Part shown: positions 40,567-49,622 of the stretch, piece after piece
How positions within the stretch are numbered: the first letter of the stretch is position 1
How the letters are laid out: each line of letters begins with the position of its first letter
Notes under the pieces: model-generated
Told to the model about the DNA's origin: nothing
Databases searched by the model: none
Seen by the model: only the letters and a program-made list of their open reading frames with translations
Origin: Streptomyces sp. NRRL F-6131
GTDB taxonomy: Bacteria; Actinomycetota; Actinomycetes; Streptomycetales; Streptomycetaceae
Length of the DNA stretch: 64,000 nt
Reading direction: 5' to 3'
Assembly: GCA_000719695.1 (NCBI GenBank)
Contig: JOHN01000011.1
Location: 76,291-140,290 of the forward strand
Translations under genes and position numbers: made by a program

Positions 40567-43050
40567 TCAGGAGATCGTCCACTGCTGCAGCGGCGAGCCG
40601 GTGTTCGGTTGCTGGCTGACGAGGGCGCCGTCGGCGGCCGAGGCGGTGGTGAGCAGCAGTCCGCTGTTGACCGAGGCGACGCTGTACGAGCCGTTGGCGA
40701 GCCTGGTGATGCTCCAGCGCTGGTTGGCGGCGCCGGTGCAGGTCCACTGGATGATCGCGGCACCCGCGGCGGTGGAGCCGCCGGTCACGTCGGCGCACAG
40801 GTCGGACCTGCCGTTGGTGAGCGTGTAGGACCCGTCCGGCTGCCGGGCGAACTGCCACTGCTGGTTGATGCCGCCGCCGGCGGTCCAGGTGATCAACCGG
40901 GTGCCGGCGGTGGTGCTGTGGTCCGGGTCGTCGAGCGCCTTCCCCCCGGTGGTCAGGGTGTGGGTGCCGGTGAGGAAGGGGCCGATCGTCCAGGTGAAGG
41001 CGGTCCGGGCGCTCGCCGTTCCGGAGGAGGCGGTGACGGTGACGGAGGAGGTCCCGGCGGTGGTCGGGGTGCCGGAGACCAGACCGGTGGCGCCGATGGA
41101 CAGGCCCGCGGGCAGGCCGGTCGCCGTGAAGGTGAGCGGCTTCCCGGCGCTGTCGGTGGCCGACAGTTGCAGCGACACCGGGGTGTCGACGGTGCTGGTC
41201 CGGTCGCCGGGCGGGTCGATCACGACGGTCTCGGGCGCCGCGCCGGTCGGGGTGAGGGTGAGGGTCTGCTCGGCGGCCGTGCGGCCGCCGCCCACCGGGC
41301 TGCCGCTGGTGTCGGTCCAGACCCGGCCCGGGGTGGTCTCGGCCTGACGTCCGGCGGCGCCGGAGAGGCCGATCACCAGCCCGCTGTAGCGGTTGACGAG
41401 ACGGAAGGTGCCCGGGGCGGAGGAGTTGCGGATCACCCACCACTGCTGGCCGACGGTCGGTCCGCTGCCCGGGGCCGCGGCGAGGGTGGGCGGTGCGCCC
41501 CAGGCCCGGCCGGCCGTCGTGGTGGAGTCGACGCCGAGCAGTCGGCCGGTGGCGGCGTTGGCGATCCGGTAGGAGCCGTCGCCGTTGGCGGTGAAGGTCC
41601 AGGACTCCAGGGCGGAGCCGGTGGGGGAGGCGGTCGAGGTGGTGGTCGCGCTGCCGGACACCTGGGCGAGGACGCGCCCGCCGCCGTTCGCGATCCGGTA
41701 GGTGGTGGAGGAGTCGACGGGCGGCGCGGCCGGGGTCGAGGAGCCGATGGTGAGGTTCACGTACTGTCCGCTCGCCTTGTTGGCGCAGCCGAAGGAGCAG
41801 TACGAGCGGAAGGACTTGCCGACGACGGCGGAGCCGGTGCGGCTGGCGCCGTCGAGGAACCAGCGGTACCAGGAGGCGGTGCGGTAGGCGCCGGTGTCGC
41901 CGAGCAGGAACCACTTCTGGGTGGCGAGGTCGTCGGTGGCGTAGATCTGCTGCGGCGCGTTGCCGCTCTGGTCGACGGCCTGCGGCTCGGCGAGGTACAG
42001 GCCGAGGTGGGCGTTGTAGGTGACGTCCATGACGAACAGCGGCGAGGTCGCGGGCATCTTCCCGCCGGCGATCTGCTCGGCGGAGGTGCCGGGGTTCGCC
42101 GGGTCGTACTCGCGGTCGGCGGGGGTGTACCCGGTGGTGCTCGTCGCGTCGACGGGCACCATGTTGCTCTCCTTGCCCCCCTTGCCGGGCTGCGTCCAGG
42201 CGCCGTCGTACCACTTCTGCCAGGAGTTCGGCGCCATCTTGGCGGAGATGGGGGCACGGGCGACGTGCTCGTGGAAGGCCTTCCAGCCGCCGGCCTTGTC
42301 GACCACCCGCGAGCCGTAGAAGACGTAGAAGTAGCCGGAGGCGGTGTCGACGTACAGGCGCTGGTCGCCGTCCCCGTAGTAGTACGTCTGCTGGGGGAAG
42401 GCGGTGGTGTCGCCCCGGGCGGTGCTGTGGGGCGAGGTGATGACGTGGTCCTTGATGGTCCACGTCCTGCCCCGGTCGGTGGAGACGGCGTAGTCGATGG
42501 CGTCGAAGTGCAGGCCGTCGCCGAAGGGCTGCGGCGTGAACTCGTTGTGCACCAGGCCGTACCAGTCGCCGGTGTCGGGGTCGACCCAGACGCCCGCGAG
42601 GTCGCAGAAGTTCTTCTGGGAGTAGCTGGAGCCGGCGGGCGGGGAGGTGGCGGTGAGGCCGGTCGGGCTGTTGTTGCACCGCCAGGTGGTGTCGTCGTTC
42701 CGGTCCTTCGGGTTGGCCGGGTTGACGGCGTTGCTGACGGGCGACAGGGCGGCGGTGTCGAGATCGGTGCCGGTGTAGAACTCCCAGTGGCGGACGTCGT
42801 TCGCGCCGTACAGTGCCGCGGACTGCTGGAACCAGAAGCTCCCGTCCTTGTCGATGTACGGGGCCGCCGGGGTGTCGGTGGGGTGCGCGTAGGAGCCGGT
42901 CGATCCGACGGTGACGCTGTACGGGCCGGAGGCGGCCGAAGCAGCCGGCGCCGCCGGCGTGGTCGCCGCGGTCGCCGGCAGGGGGCTTCCGAGTGCCAGC
43001 AGGGCTGCGGCGAGCAGGGCGCCGCAGGTTCTCCTCCTGGGAGCTGACAT
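40567..43050 (-). CDS. large secreted protein with beta-propeller-like and ricin-type lectin domains
   Basis: This encodes 827 residues. The ATG at 43050 has GGAG upstream and opens a signal peptide (RRRTCGALLAAALLALGSPLPATAA). Residues about 45-440 look like a glycoside-hydrolase beta-propeller (SFWFQQSAALYGANDVRHWEFYTGTDLDTAA; YAVSTDRGRTWTIKDHVI; RLYVDTASGYFYVFYGSRVV). A ricin-B-like repeat domain follows (YRIANGGGRVLAQ, WWVIRNSSAPGTFRLVNRYSGLVIG), then an Ig-like/putative cadherin domain (VDTPVSLQLSATDSAGKPLTFTATGLPAG) and a second ricin domain (QWQFARQPDGSYTLTNGRSDLCADVTGG) ending QQWTIS. It probably binds and cuts polysaccharide and feeds the adjacent sugar transporter. Confidence 0.85.
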   Translation of the reverse strand: MSAPRRRTCGALLAAALLALGSPLPATAATTPAAPAASAASGPYSVTVGSTGSYAHPTDTPAAPYIDKDGSFWFQQSAALYGANDVRHWEFYTGTDLDTAALSPVSNAVNPANPKDRNDDTTWRCNNSPTGLTATSPPAGSSYSQKNFCDLAGVWVDPDTGDWYGLVHNEFTPQPFGDGLHFDAIDYAVSTDRGRTWTIKDHVITSPHSTARGDTTAFPQQTYYYGDGDQRLYVDTASGYFYVFYGSRVVDKAGGWKAFHEHVARAPISAKMAPNSWQKWYDGAWTQPGKGGKESNMVPVDATSTTGYTPADREYDPANPGTSAEQIAGGKMPATSPLFVMDVTYNAHLGLYLAEPQAVDQSGNAPQQIYATDDLATQKWFLLGDTGAYRTASWYRWFLDGASRTGSAVVGKSFRSYCSFGCANKASGQYVNLTIGSSTPAAPPVDSSTTYRIANGGGRVLAQVSGSATTTSTASPTGSALESWTFTANGDGSYRIANAATGRLLGVDSTTTAGRAWGAPPTLAAAPGSGPTVGQQWWVIRNSSAPGTFRLVNRYSGLVIGLSGAAGRQAETTPGRVWTDTSGSPVGGGRTAAEQTLTLTPTGAAPETVVIDPPGDRTSTVDTPVSLQLSATDSAGKPLTFTATGLPAGLSIGATGLVSGTPTTAGTSSVTVTASSGTASARTAFTWTIGPFLTGTHTLTTGGKALDDPDHSTTAGTRLITWTAGGGINQQWQFARQPDGSYTLTNGRSDLCADVTGGSTAAGAAIIQWTCTGAANQRWSITRLANGSYSVASVNSGLLLTTASAADGALVSQQPNTGSPLQQWTIS

Positions 43051-43101
43051 GGGGGACTCCTCGGGTGATGCGGGGCGCGCGTCGGACGCGCCCCGGGCGG
43101 A

Positions 43102-43138
43102 ACGGCCCCCCTCCGGTGCGGGGGTGGAGGGGGGCCGT
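43102..43138 (-). terminator. terminator hairpin after the sugar-transport operon
   Basis: A perfect 13-bp inverted repeat (43102-43114 and 43126-43138, arm ACGGCCCCCCTCC) lies 3 bases beyond the stop of the DUF5107 gene at 43142. It separates that operon from the lectin-domain gene. Confidence 0.7.
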
Positions 43139-43141
43139 GTC

Positions 43142-45025
43142 TCAGCCTTCCGACATGCGGAAGTCGTAGTCCGGCGGCAGGGGACGCCCCGGATGCACGG
43201 CGCGCCACAGGGTGTCGAGCGACACCTCGCCCTCGCGCATGTTGTCGACCCGGATCCCCTCGGCCAGCAGGCGTCGGACCCGGTCGTCGTCGCCGCAGGC
43301 ACGGGCGGCCGTCGCCTCGGCCAGCCGGATCCGTCCGTGGGCGCGGGTGGCTCCCGGCAGGTCCTCGATCAGCGCTAGGGCCTCCTTCGGCCGGTCGGCG
43401 CGCAGCAGGGCGTCGAGCGCCTCGACGGCCAGCTCGCGCAGGCCGGGGCGCAGCCGGTGCGCCTCCACCAGGAGGTCGGCGGCGGTCCGCGGTTCACCGG
43501 TGAGGTGGGCCAGCGACCGCAGCGCCCACGGGGTCCGCCGCTCGGTGAGCGAGCGCTGCCAGGCCGCGCGGGCGGCGTCCGGCTCGCCGTCGGCCAGGAG
43601 GACCAGGCCGAGGTGGTAGAGCGCGTGCCAGTCGCCCGGGGCCCGCTCCAGCAGCGAGCGCCACCGTCCCCCGGTGACCGGGGCGGCCGGCGGGTCGCTG
43701 ATCGGCAGGGTGCCGGTGGCGAGGAGTTCTCGCCAGGGCTGCTGTTCCGCGCCCGGACGGCCGAAGGGCAGCAGCGGGGAGGCGGGGAGCCGGCCGGCCT
43801 CGATCTCCAGGGCGCCCCAGCCCGGGCCGTCCGCGAGCACGGCGTCCGGGGCGCCGAAGGCGGCGGCCCCGGCGGCGGCGCGGTCCAGGTCCCCGGCCGG
43901 GAGGAGCAGCTCCAGTGCCTCGGCCGTGGCCGACCTGGCCCGCTCCCAGCTGCCGTGCACGGCCTCCGGGTCGACCTGGAGCATGCCGTAGGCCTCGGTC
44001 CACGACCAGGTCGCGCCGGCCGGCATCGGCAGGTGCTCCAGCTGGGTGCGGGCCAGGCCCGCCTGGATCTCCAGGTAGGGACGGTCCGGGCCGGACAGCC
44101 ACTCCTGCCAGTGCCGGCCGCCGGTGGAGGTGCCCCAGCAGAAGAGCTTGCGTCCGCGCAGCAGGTCGGTGGACGCCTGGACCAGGCCCGTGCCGGTGCC
44201 GTCCAGCGCGGCGATCCAGCGGCGCTCGCCCTCGGGGAGGTCGAAGAAGTAGTCGGCGGCCCGGGCGACCCGCCCGGGGTAGCTGCGGTCGGCGCCGTCC
44301 GGCCGGGGGAAGGGCACCCGCCGGAGGGAGCTGACGTAGTCGCAGTGGAACGCGTGGTCGGTGGGGGCGACCACCCGGGTGTCCGCACTCTCCGGCACGG
44401 CGATGTTGGACCACCAGTAGACCGGTGTCTCCTCGGCGGAGGGGTTGTGGACCTCGACGTGGACGTGGAGCACGGGGGAGCCGGCGGGCAGCCAGGCGTC
44501 GATCCGCAGGACGAGGCGGCGCAGCCGCTCGAAGGCGAACATCCGCAGCACCGGGGTGCCGTCGGCGGCCGTGACGCGGGCGGTGTGCAGCGGCTCGCAG
44601 GTCAGCGGCCAGTGGCCGGTGGTACCGAGGTTCCACTCCACGCCGCCGGCCAGCCAGGCGTCCCGCAGGGCGAGGTTGGCGGGTTGCAGCACGCGGTTGC
44701 GGTGCAGCAGCTCCCGTCCGGTCGGCCGGTGGACGAGCGACCAGAGGCGGCCCCCGTACCCGGGGAGGAAGGTGGCGGTCAGCACGTCGTTCTCCAGGAC
44801 GACGCTGGTGACCTCGCGGACCGTCCGGTCGCGGTCGTAGCCGTCCTGCCGGGTGTAGGGGAGCAGCGAGTGCGGTGCCCCGTAGGCGAGGCCCCGGCGC
44901 ATCTCCTCGTCGATCCCGTCGCCCTCGGCGGCGTAGGTGGAGATGCCGTGCAGGATCGGCAGGGTGCCGACCGGGTCGGCGGCTCCCTCGATCCGCAGGG
45001 GTTCGGTGCGCAGTGTCGAGGTCAT
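43142..45025 (-). CDS. DUF5107 protein with TPR-like C-terminus
   Basis: This encodes 627 residues. The ATG at 45025 overlaps the permease stop by ATGA. Residues 1-330 show the DUF5107 aldose-epimerase-like beta-sandwich: TSVVLENDVLTATFLPGYGGRLWSLVHRPTGRELLHRN, GGVEWNLGTTGHWPL, PVYWWSNIAVPE and KLFCWGTSTGGRHWQEWLS. The C-terminal part is TPR-like (ALYHLGLVLLADGEPDAARAAWQRSL, LRSLAHLTGEPRTAADLLVEAH). DUF5107 proteins are often linked to sugar ABC operons and are thought to act on carbohydrate metabolism; the reaction is unknown. Confidence 0.9.
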   Translation of the reverse strand: MTSTLRTEPLRIEGAADPVGTLPILHGISTYAAEGDGIDEEMRRGLAYGAPHSLLPYTRQDGYDRDRTVREVTSVVLENDVLTATFLPGYGGRLWSLVHRPTGRELLHRNRVLQPANLALRDAWLAGGVEWNLGTTGHWPLTCEPLHTARVTAADGTPVLRMFAFERLRRLVLRIDAWLPAGSPVLHVHVEVHNPSAEETPVYWWSNIAVPESADTRVVAPTDHAFHCDYVSSLRRVPFPRPDGADRSYPGRVARAADYFFDLPEGERRWIAALDGTGTGLVQASTDLLRGRKLFCWGTSTGGRHWQEWLSGPDRPYLEIQAGLARTQLEHLPMPAGATWSWTEAYGMLQVDPEAVHGSWERARSATAEALELLLPAGDLDRAAAGAAAFGAPDAVLADGPGWGALEIEAGRLPASPLLPFGRPGAEQQPWRELLATGTLPISDPPAAPVTGGRWRSLLERAPGDWHALYHLGLVLLADGEPDAARAAWQRSLTERRTPWALRSLAHLTGEPRTAADLLVEAHRLRPGLRELAVEALDALLRADRPKEALALIEDLPGATRAHGRIRLAEATAARACGDDDRVRRLLAEGIRVDNMREGEVSLDTLWRAVHPGRPLPPDYDFRMSEG

Positions 45026-45867
45026 TTGCCGATCCCCACGGTCATGCCCTGGATGATCCGCGTGCCCATCCAGGAGAACAGCGCGATCATCGGGGCGACG
45101 ATGATGCAGACTCCGGCGAACATCGTTCCGTAGTCCATTCCGTTGATCTGCTCGGTGGCGACGAACTCGGCGAGCGCCACCGGCAGGGTGATGCGGTCCT
45201 GGCTGTGCGTCAGGACCAGGGCGAACAGCGTCTCGTTCCAGGCGCTGATGAACTGCAGCAGGAACGCGGTGATCAGCCCGCCGCGGGCGACCGGCAGGAC
45301 CACCTGGAGGAAGGTGCGCACCGGACCGGCGCCGTCCAGGACGGCGGCCTCCTCCAGCACCGTCGGGATGCCGGCGAAGAAGCCCGTCAGCATGAAGACG
45401 GTGAAGGGCATCGCCAGCCCCAGGTAGACCAGGACCAGTCCGAGGTGGCTGTCGGTCAGGTCGGCCCGGGCGAGGCCGACGAACAGGGGGACCACCAGGA
45501 CCTGCCCGGGGACACCGAGCCCCAGGGCGAAGGTGACCGTCAGCGCCGAGGAGACCCGGGACCGGCGGCGCGCCAGCGCGTAGGCGCAGGGCGCGGCGAC
45601 GGCGACCGCGGCGAGGGAGGAGAGGACCGCGACGACGACGCTGTTGAGCGCGGCGGGGGCGAAGCCGCCGTCGTGGAGCGCCTTGCCGTAGTTGTCGAGC
45701 CGCGGCGGGGAGGGGAGCCCGAAGGCCTGCCGCAGGATGTCGGGGCTGTCGCGCAGCGACGTCAGCAGGATCCACAGGATCAGCAGGAGGTCGGCGGCCA
45801 CCACGCACCACACGACCGTGGTCGCGAGGCGTCTCGGCAGGCCGGCCGGCCCGCGTTCGGTTCGCAC
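45022..45867 (-). CDS. sugar ABC transporter permease (MalG-like)
   Basis: This encodes 281 residues from the GTG at 45867, with GAGAGAGG upstream. Six membrane helices are visible. The EAA loop EEAAVLDGAGPVRTFLQVVLPVARGGL contacts the ATPase. It is the second permease of a carbohydrate uptake system. It lies 14 bases downstream of the first permease gene and overlaps the DUF5107 gene. No ATPase gene is nearby, so a shared MsiK-type ATPase is the likely partner (known for streptomycetes). Confidence 0.95.
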   Translation of the reverse strand: MRTERGPAGLPRRLATTVVWCVVAADLLLILWILLTSLRDSPDILRQAFGLPSPPRLDNYGKALHDGGFAPAALNSVVVAVLSSLAAVAVAAPCAYALARRRSRVSSALTVTFALGLGVPGQVLVVPLFVGLARADLTDSHLGLVLVYLGLAMPFTVFMLTGFFAGIPTVLEEAAVLDGAGPVRTFLQVVLPVARGGLITAFLLQFISAWNETLFALVLTHSQDRITLPVALAEFVATEQINGMDYGTMFAGVCIIVAPMIALFSWMGTRIIQGMTVGIGK

Positions 45868-45881
45868 GTGCTGTGCCTCTC

Positions 45882-46850
45882 TCAGTACTCGACGGCCTCG
45901 CGCCGCATCAGCCGGCGCAGGACCAGGGTCATCACGGTGACCATCAGCAGGCTCGTGATCGCGGCGGCCGTGGCCATGCCGAGCCGGGGGACGGTGGCCT
46001 GGGGGAACGCCTCCGCGTAGACGTAGAGGGCGGTGTTCCAGCTGCTGACGGGCGGGTAGGAGCTGCTGGTGCCGCCGAAGAGCAGGATCAGTTCGAAGAT
46101 CTTGACCGAGCTGACCGTCCACAGCACCGCGCAGACCGAGATGACGTCCCAGGCGCAGGGGAGGGTCACGTGGCGGAAGCGCTGGAAGGCGTTGGCGCCG
46201 TCGAGCTCGGCCGCTTCGTAGAGGTACGGCGGGATCTGGTCGACGGCGGCCATGATGATGGAGGTGTAGTAGCCGGTCGCCGTCCAGATCAGGGTGGCCA
46301 TGACCATCGGCAGCAGGTTGTCGGTCGACAGCCACTTCGGCGGGGTGGTGACGCCGAGGAGTTCGAGCGCCCGGTTGACCGGACCGTCGGGCGAGAACAG
46401 GAACCCGGCGGCGATGCCGAACACCATGGCGTTGACCAGGCAGGGGAAGAACAGCACCGACCGGGCGAACAGCCGTGCCCTCATCTCCCGCAGCACCAGG
46501 GTCAGCAGGAAGCTGAGCGCGAAGGTGACCGCGCCGCCGACGAACATCAGCTCCAGGGTGTTGACCAGGGAGGTCCTGAACGTCGGGTCCTGGAAGAGCA
46601 GTTCGTAGTTGCGCAGGCCGCGCCACTCCATCGCCCCGAGGCCGTCCCACGTGTGGAGACTGGTCCAGATCGCGTACCCGACGGGCGCGAGGAACAGGAC
46701 GGCGTAGACGATCAGTGCGGGGGCGGTGAACGGCCAGAAGATCCGCCGCTGCTGCCGCTCGTGGGGGCCGGCGTCCGTGGTGCGGGCGGGGGCCCGCCCG
46801 GTGCTCCGGCCCGGAGAGGTCCGGGGCTTTCCGAGGAGTGTGGTCGCCAC
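45882..46850 (-). CDS. sugar ABC transporter permease (MalF-like)
   Basis: This encodes 322 residues from the GTG at 46850. Six membrane helices follow a polar N-terminus (FTAPALIVYAVLFLAPVGYAIWTSL). The EAA loop is YEAAELDGANAFQRFRHVTLP. It forms the membrane channel with the second permease and receives sugar from the binding lipoprotein encoded 3 bases upstream. Confidence 0.95.
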   Translation of the reverse strand: MATTLLGKPRTSPGRSTGRAPARTTDAGPHERQQRRIFWPFTAPALIVYAVLFLAPVGYAIWTSLHTWDGLGAMEWRGLRNYELLFQDPTFRTSLVNTLELMFVGGAVTFALSFLLTLVLREMRARLFARSVLFFPCLVNAMVFGIAAGFLFSPDGPVNRALELLGVTTPPKWLSTDNLLPMVMATLIWTATGYYTSIIMAAVDQIPPYLYEAAELDGANAFQRFRHVTLPCAWDVISVCAVLWTVSSVKIFELILLFGGTSSSYPPVSSWNTALYVYAEAFPQATVPRLGMATAAAITSLLMVTVMTLVLRRLMRREAVEY

Positions 46851-46853
46851 GGC

Positions 46854-48149
46854 TCAGCCCTGGGTCTGCCAGTACGCGACCTGGTCGGCCTTGCACTTGG
46901 CGACGAACCGGGCGGCGCCGGTCTTGCCGTGCCACAGGTCCAGGAAGTTCTGGTTGAGCACCTTCGGCGGCCAGTTGCCGGCGACGCCGTCGTACGGCAG
47001 GCGCACCGTCGCGCTGCTCAACGCCTTCTGGGCGTCGGCCAGTTCGGCCGGGGCCGGGATGTCCTCGCGCGGCGTGAGGTTGAGCGCGCCGGTCGAGATG
47101 CCGGACAGGTGCTTCTTCTGCAGGAAGAAGGCGATGAACTTCTCGGCCTCGCCCGCGTGCTTCGCCCGCTTGGGGACCGAGAAGCCGAACAGGGTGGCGT
47201 CGGGGCTCTTCGCTCCGGGCGGCAGCAGGGAGCCGAACGTCCAGCCGGCCGGGATCTGCTGGGCGACCTCCGAGGTGACCCAGCTGCCGTTCATGTAGAA
47301 GGCCGCCTTGCCACCGGCCCAATTGGTCTCCTGGGCAGGGTACTTGGTCGCGTCGTAGCCGTCGATGAGGTACCCGCCCCGGACGATCTGCTCGACCTTC
47401 GCCGCGGCGTCCAGCACCGCCGGGTCGTCCCACGTCGCCCCGGTGCGGTCGGCGGCGAGCCGGCTGACGTCGACCCCGCCGGCGTTCAGCAGGTAGTCGA
47501 AGTACAGGCCGTTGGTCCACGGATCCTCGCCCTCGGAGGCGAAACAGGGCTTGCTCTTCGCCTTGAGCGCGTCGCAGACCTTCAGCAGCCCCGCCCAGTC
47601 GCGCGGCGTCTGCGGCATGGCGGCGGCGAGGTCGGGGTCGGCGGCGTTGTAGTAGAGGCCGGTGGTGGCGACCTCGTAGGGGATGACGTAGTGGTTCGAG
47701 CCCGCCGGGTCCTTGGTCAGCATGTCGAAGTACTTGGTGGGGAGGACCTGCGAGACCGGGACGTTCTCGCCGGGCACCGTCATCTGCAGCACGGCGGAGA
47801 GGTCGCGGGCCTGACCGGCCGAGGCCACCGCGCCGAAGATCGCGTCATTGGCCTGGTCCCACAGGTCGGGGGCCTGGTTGGCGGCGATCGCCGGGCCGAT
47901 CTTCTTGGAGACGTCCCGGCCGGCCCAGGTGACCTCGACCTTGATGCCGGTGGTGGTGCTGAAGTCCGCGATGGCGGACTTCAGCACCAGCGCCTGCGGC
48001 TCCTCGGCACGCCACATCGACCAGTAGGTGAAGCTCGCGGCCCCCTCGGAGTCGCCGGAGCTGCCGCAGGCACTGGTGCCGAGTACGAGTGCGGTCGCTG
48101 CGGCCGCCCCCACGATGCGGGTGGCGGCGGGCACGGTGAATCTACCCAT
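46854..48149 (-). CDS. sugar ABC transporter substrate-binding lipoprotein
   Basis: This encodes 431 residues. The ATG at 48149 has GAGAGG upstream. A lipoprotein signal ends in LGTSACGSS, with Cys28 as the lipidation site. The mature part follows the extracellular solute-binding family 1 pattern: FTYWSMWRAEEPQALVLKSAI, VTWAGRDVSKKIGPAIAANQAPDLWDQ, GTTG-like YEVATTGLYYNAA and a C-terminal WPPKVLNQNFLDLWHGK. It captures an oligosaccharide outside the membrane. It heads the operon, with a LacI-type operator-like site 110 bases upstream. Confidence 0.95.
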   Translation of the reverse strand: MGRFTVPAATRIVGAAAATALVLGTSACGSSGDSEGAASFTYWSMWRAEEPQALVLKSAIADFSTTTGIKVEVTWAGRDVSKKIGPAIAANQAPDLWDQANDAIFGAVASAGQARDLSAVLQMTVPGENVPVSQVLPTKYFDMLTKDPAGSNHYVIPYEVATTGLYYNAADPDLAAAMPQTPRDWAGLLKVCDALKAKSKPCFASEGEDPWTNGLYFDYLLNAGGVDVSRLAADRTGATWDDPAVLDAAAKVEQIVRGGYLIDGYDATKYPAQETNWAGGKAAFYMNGSWVTSEVAQQIPAGWTFGSLLPPGAKSPDATLFGFSVPKRAKHAGEAEKFIAFFLQKKHLSGISTGALNLTPREDIPAPAELADAQKALSSATVRLPYDGVAGNWPPKVLNQNFLDLWHGKTGAARFVAKCKADQVAYWQTQG

Positions 48150-48258
48150 GGGGTCAGTCCTCTCAGGGCGCGCGGAGAGTGCGCAGGGTGCGGGAGCGTG
48201 ATCGACAGCGGGGGATCCGGATCCGGACCGGCTGGATGGCAGGAACCGTAGAGCGCAC

Positions 48259-48270
48259 TTGACCGGTAAA
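48259..48270. promoter_or_regulatory. candidate LacI-family operator 1
   Basis: The 12-base near-palindrome TTGACCGGTAAA (core ACCGGT) lies about 110 bases upstream of the sugar-binding lipoprotein start. An identical copy precedes lacI, and a reverse copy lies downstream of it. This is the expected size and central CG symmetry of a LacI/GalR operator. Confidence 0.7.
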
Positions 48271-48400
48271 ACAAGGGCAAGAGCGAAAGTCGCAAAAATC
48301 GGACGCGGGCGTGACCGTGGAGGCGAGAGGATGCGTGCAAGGGCTGCTGTGCGCTGCTTGACTGGGGTCGCTCCCCGGTCGTAGGTTCGGAGCTCAGTGG

Positions 48401-48412
48401 TTGACCGGTAAA
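48401..48412. promoter_or_regulatory. candidate LacI-family operator 2
   Basis: An identical copy of TTGACCGGTAAA ends 13 bases before the LacI start codon, so binding here would block the regulator's own expression. Its centre is 142 bases from operator 1, allowing looping between the two divergent promoters. Confidence 0.72.
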
Positions 48413-48425
48413 ATAGAGGGTGTCC

Positions 48426-49427
48426 ATGGCGACGATGCAGGACGTGGCAGACCGCGCGGGCGTGACGAAGCAGACCGTTTCGAACGTCATCAGTGGCCGG
48501 GTGCCGGTGCGCCCCGCGACCGCGGCGAAGGTCCGCGCGGCGATCGCCGAGCTGGGCTACACGCCCAACCTGGTGGCCAGGTCCCTCGCGACCGGCAGCA
48601 CCAAGACGGTCGGGCTGTTCGTCCCGACCGTGGCCGGCGCGTTCTACGCGGACGTGGTCGAGGCGGCCGAGGACGTCCTCGAGGAGCACGGCTACCACCT
48701 GCTGCTGTGCACCACGCGCCTGGACGGGGAGCGGGCCCGCCGGCACCTCGCCGGCCTCACCAGCCGCTCGGTCGACGCGCTGCTGATCGCCGGCGACCGC
48801 GACCTCAACGACCACCTCCCGCTGCTCGCCGGTGCCCGCTTCCCGGTCGCCCTGTGCGCCTGGGAGACCGGGACGCCGGACGCCTTCCCCGTGGTCACCG
48901 TCGACTACGAGCAGGCCGGCTACCTGGCCGGCCGCCACCTGCGCGGACTCGGCCACGAGCGGGTGGCCGTGCTGGCGAGCCCCGACCACACCACCCGCCT
49001 GGCCGGGTTCCGGCGCGCCTTCGCCGCCGACGGCCTGGACCTCCCCGACAGCGCCGTCCACATTGCGGCCGAACCGACCATGGCCGGCGGCTTCGAGGCC
49101 GCCAACGCGGCCTTCGCCGCGGATCCCGGCCTCACCGCGGTCTTCGCCACCCACGACGTCCTCGCGCTCGGCACGCTCGAGGCGGCGCGGATCTCCGGCC
49201 GTTCCGTGCCCCGGGACCTCTCCGTCGTCGGGCACGACGACAACCCGGACGTCCGACTCGCCCGCCCGGCGCTCACCACCGTGGCCATCCCGAAACGGGA
49301 GATGGCCCGCCAGGCGATCGAGCTGCTGCTGCGCGCGGTCGCCAAGTCGACACCGGTCGTCAACTCGCTCCAGCTGCTCCGGCCCGAGCTGATCGTCCGG
49401 GACAGCACCTGCCCGCCGACGATCTGA
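48426..49427 (+). CDS. LacI-family transcriptional regulator
   Basis: This encodes 333 residues from the ATG at 48426, which has GAGGG 6 bases upstream; a GTG two codons earlier is possible. The N-terminal helix-turn-helix and hinge are TMQDVADRAGVTKQTVSNVISGRVPVRPATAAKV. The periplasmic-binding-like sensor domain has KTVGLFVPTVAGAFYADVV, DGERARRHLAGL, DALLIAGDRDLN, GYLAGRHLRGLGHERVAVLA and VVGHDDNPDVRLARPALTTV. It probably represses the divergent sugar-uptake operon and its own gene through TTGACCGGTAAA sites, released by a sugar. Confidence 0.95.
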   Translation: MATMQDVADRAGVTKQTVSNVISGRVPVRPATAAKVRAAIAELGYTPNLVARSLATGSTKTVGLFVPTVAGAFYADVVEAAEDVLEEHGYHLLLCTTRLDGERARRHLAGLTSRSVDALLIAGDRDLNDHLPLLAGARFPVALCAWETGTPDAFPVVTVDYEQAGYLAGRHLRGLGHERVAVLASPDHTTRLAGFRRAFAADGLDLPDSAVHIAAEPTMAGGFEAANAAFAADPGLTAVFATHDVLALGTLEAARISGRSVPRDLSVVGHDDNPDVRLARPALTTVAIPKREMARQAIELLLRAVAKSTPVVNSLQLLRPELIVRDSTCPPTI

Positions 49428-49518
49428 CGGTCGGTCCGACTGGCGCAGGTACGTGATGTGACGTCAGGTGTCTCTCGCCGGAGCGGTGTTGCCGGGTCCG
49501 ACGGAGCCGGGTCGGGTC

Positions 49519-49530
49519 TTTACCGGTCAA
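49519..49530. promoter_or_regulatory. candidate LacI-family operator 3 (reverse orientation)
   Basis: TTTACCGGTCAA, the exact reverse complement of operators 1 and 2, lies about 90 bases downstream of the LacI gene in a convergent gap with no promoter need. It may be an auxiliary site for DNA looping, or a remnant. Confidence 0.6.
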
Positions 49531-49622
49531 ACGGTCGCTCCGCCCATGCCGATGACCGGCCGCGGCTCGCGCGACCGGTCATCGAAGGCGGAAAGCGGCA
49601 GCCGTGAACGGCCCGGCCACCG

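Noticed and set aside
49459..49466. TGACGTCA palindrome downstream of lacI
   Set aside because: A single 8-bp palindrome in a convergent gap with no nearby promoter is expected by chance.
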